The position numbers and the translations under genes were made by a program. Under the pieces are notes generated by a model that was not told where the DNA came from, did no database searches, and saw only the letters and a program-made list of their open reading frames with translations. Positions 63,868-64,000 of a stretch of 64,000 nucleotides of DNA are shown here, one piece after another (positions within the stretch are counted from its first letter, which is position 1; every line of letters begins with the position of its first letter). The DNA is from Bacillus sp. AFS006103 (GTDB taxonomy: Bacteria > Bacillota > Bacilli > Bacillales > Cytobacillaceae), in the NCBI GenBank assembly GCA_002559145.1, contig NTXX01000036.1, positions 5,142-69,141 of the forward strand, in the 5' to 3' direction.

Positions 63868-63909
63868 AGACCAAGACGCAACATTTTTTCTTTGACGTTT
63901 GGTCTTTTT
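63868..63909 (+). terminator. Terminator after the FUSC-like gene
   Basis: AGACCAAGACG and ACGTTTGGTCT-type arms followed by TTTTTCC. The last 90 bp show no further feature. Confidence 0.75.
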
Positions 63910-64000
63910 CCTATTGTCCCTCCTCTGAAAACTCCAGTTTATTTCTAAGCACATGCACATACTGCCTTGATATCACAACACATCTCATAACACCTAATGA

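Overview
The window reads as chromosome from a low-GC, endospore-forming Bacillaceae (Bacillus/Neobacillus-like; genus inferred only from gene content). Supporting signs are a GerA/GerC/GerB germination operon, a lysine riboswitch ahead of dapA, a Bacillus-type Des desaturase, GlnR/TnrA-like boxes ahead of a P-II/AmtB pair, a BirA box ahead of bioB, strong AGGAGG ribosome sites and frequent GTG/TTG starts. No rRNA, tRNA, CRISPR array or transposase gene was seen.

Layout. 0-5 kb: des desaturase followed by a decayed desR with no desK; an RNase J paralogue; dapA under a lysine riboswitch. 5-9.3 kb: small membrane ORF, MarR/MFS pair, a four-copy palindromic repeat tract, a methyltransferase and a quinone oxidoreductase. 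9.3-10.5 kb: a chromosomal ParM-like actin with a ParR-like ribbon-helix-helix partner. 10.6-17 kb: a ketodeoxygluconate catabolism cluster (TIM-barrel isomerase, KDG kinase, MFS permease, KDPG aldolase, LacI-type regulator) followed by hexulose-phosphate synthase/isomerase-like genes; both transcription units start with the same promoter/operator layout. 17-18.7 kb: PhnA-like zinc protein and threonine ammonia-lyase. 18.9-29.5 kb: a nucleobase/allantoin-type nitrogen cluster holding all three oxamic transcarbamylase-type subunits (FdrA, DUF1116, DUF2877), a carbamate kinase, an NCS1 permease, a formamidase-family amidase and a PucR regulator, then an esterase.

29.5-41.5 kb: Na+/H+ antiporter, a 52-bp tandem repeat, branched-chain aminotransferase, small proteins, P-II and AmtB, DUF2935, a 2.2-kb segment bounded by inverted repeats that looks like a non-autonomous mobile element (carrying a membrane protein and a DUF3231 protein), GNAT, a mini zinc protein and a phospholipase A2-like protein. 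41.6-64 kb: FabF, RlmN, a TRM11-type methyltransferase, a lipase, BioB, an RMD1/DUF155 protein, the germination operon, a LOG protein, a lytic transglycosylase, a Gfo/Idh oxidoreductase divergent from an IclR regulator, a GntR regulator divergent from a GH1 phospho-glycosidase, the carboxy(nor)spermidine pair for polyamine synthesis, and a FUSC/aromatic acid exporter-like protein.

The items I find most worth following are the inverted-repeat element at 37.6-39.8 kb with ~12-bp-phased subterminal repeats, the chromosomal ParM/ParR pair, the combined oxamate-type/formamidase cluster, the shared KDG/hexulose-phosphate regulon, and three families of intergenic repeats.
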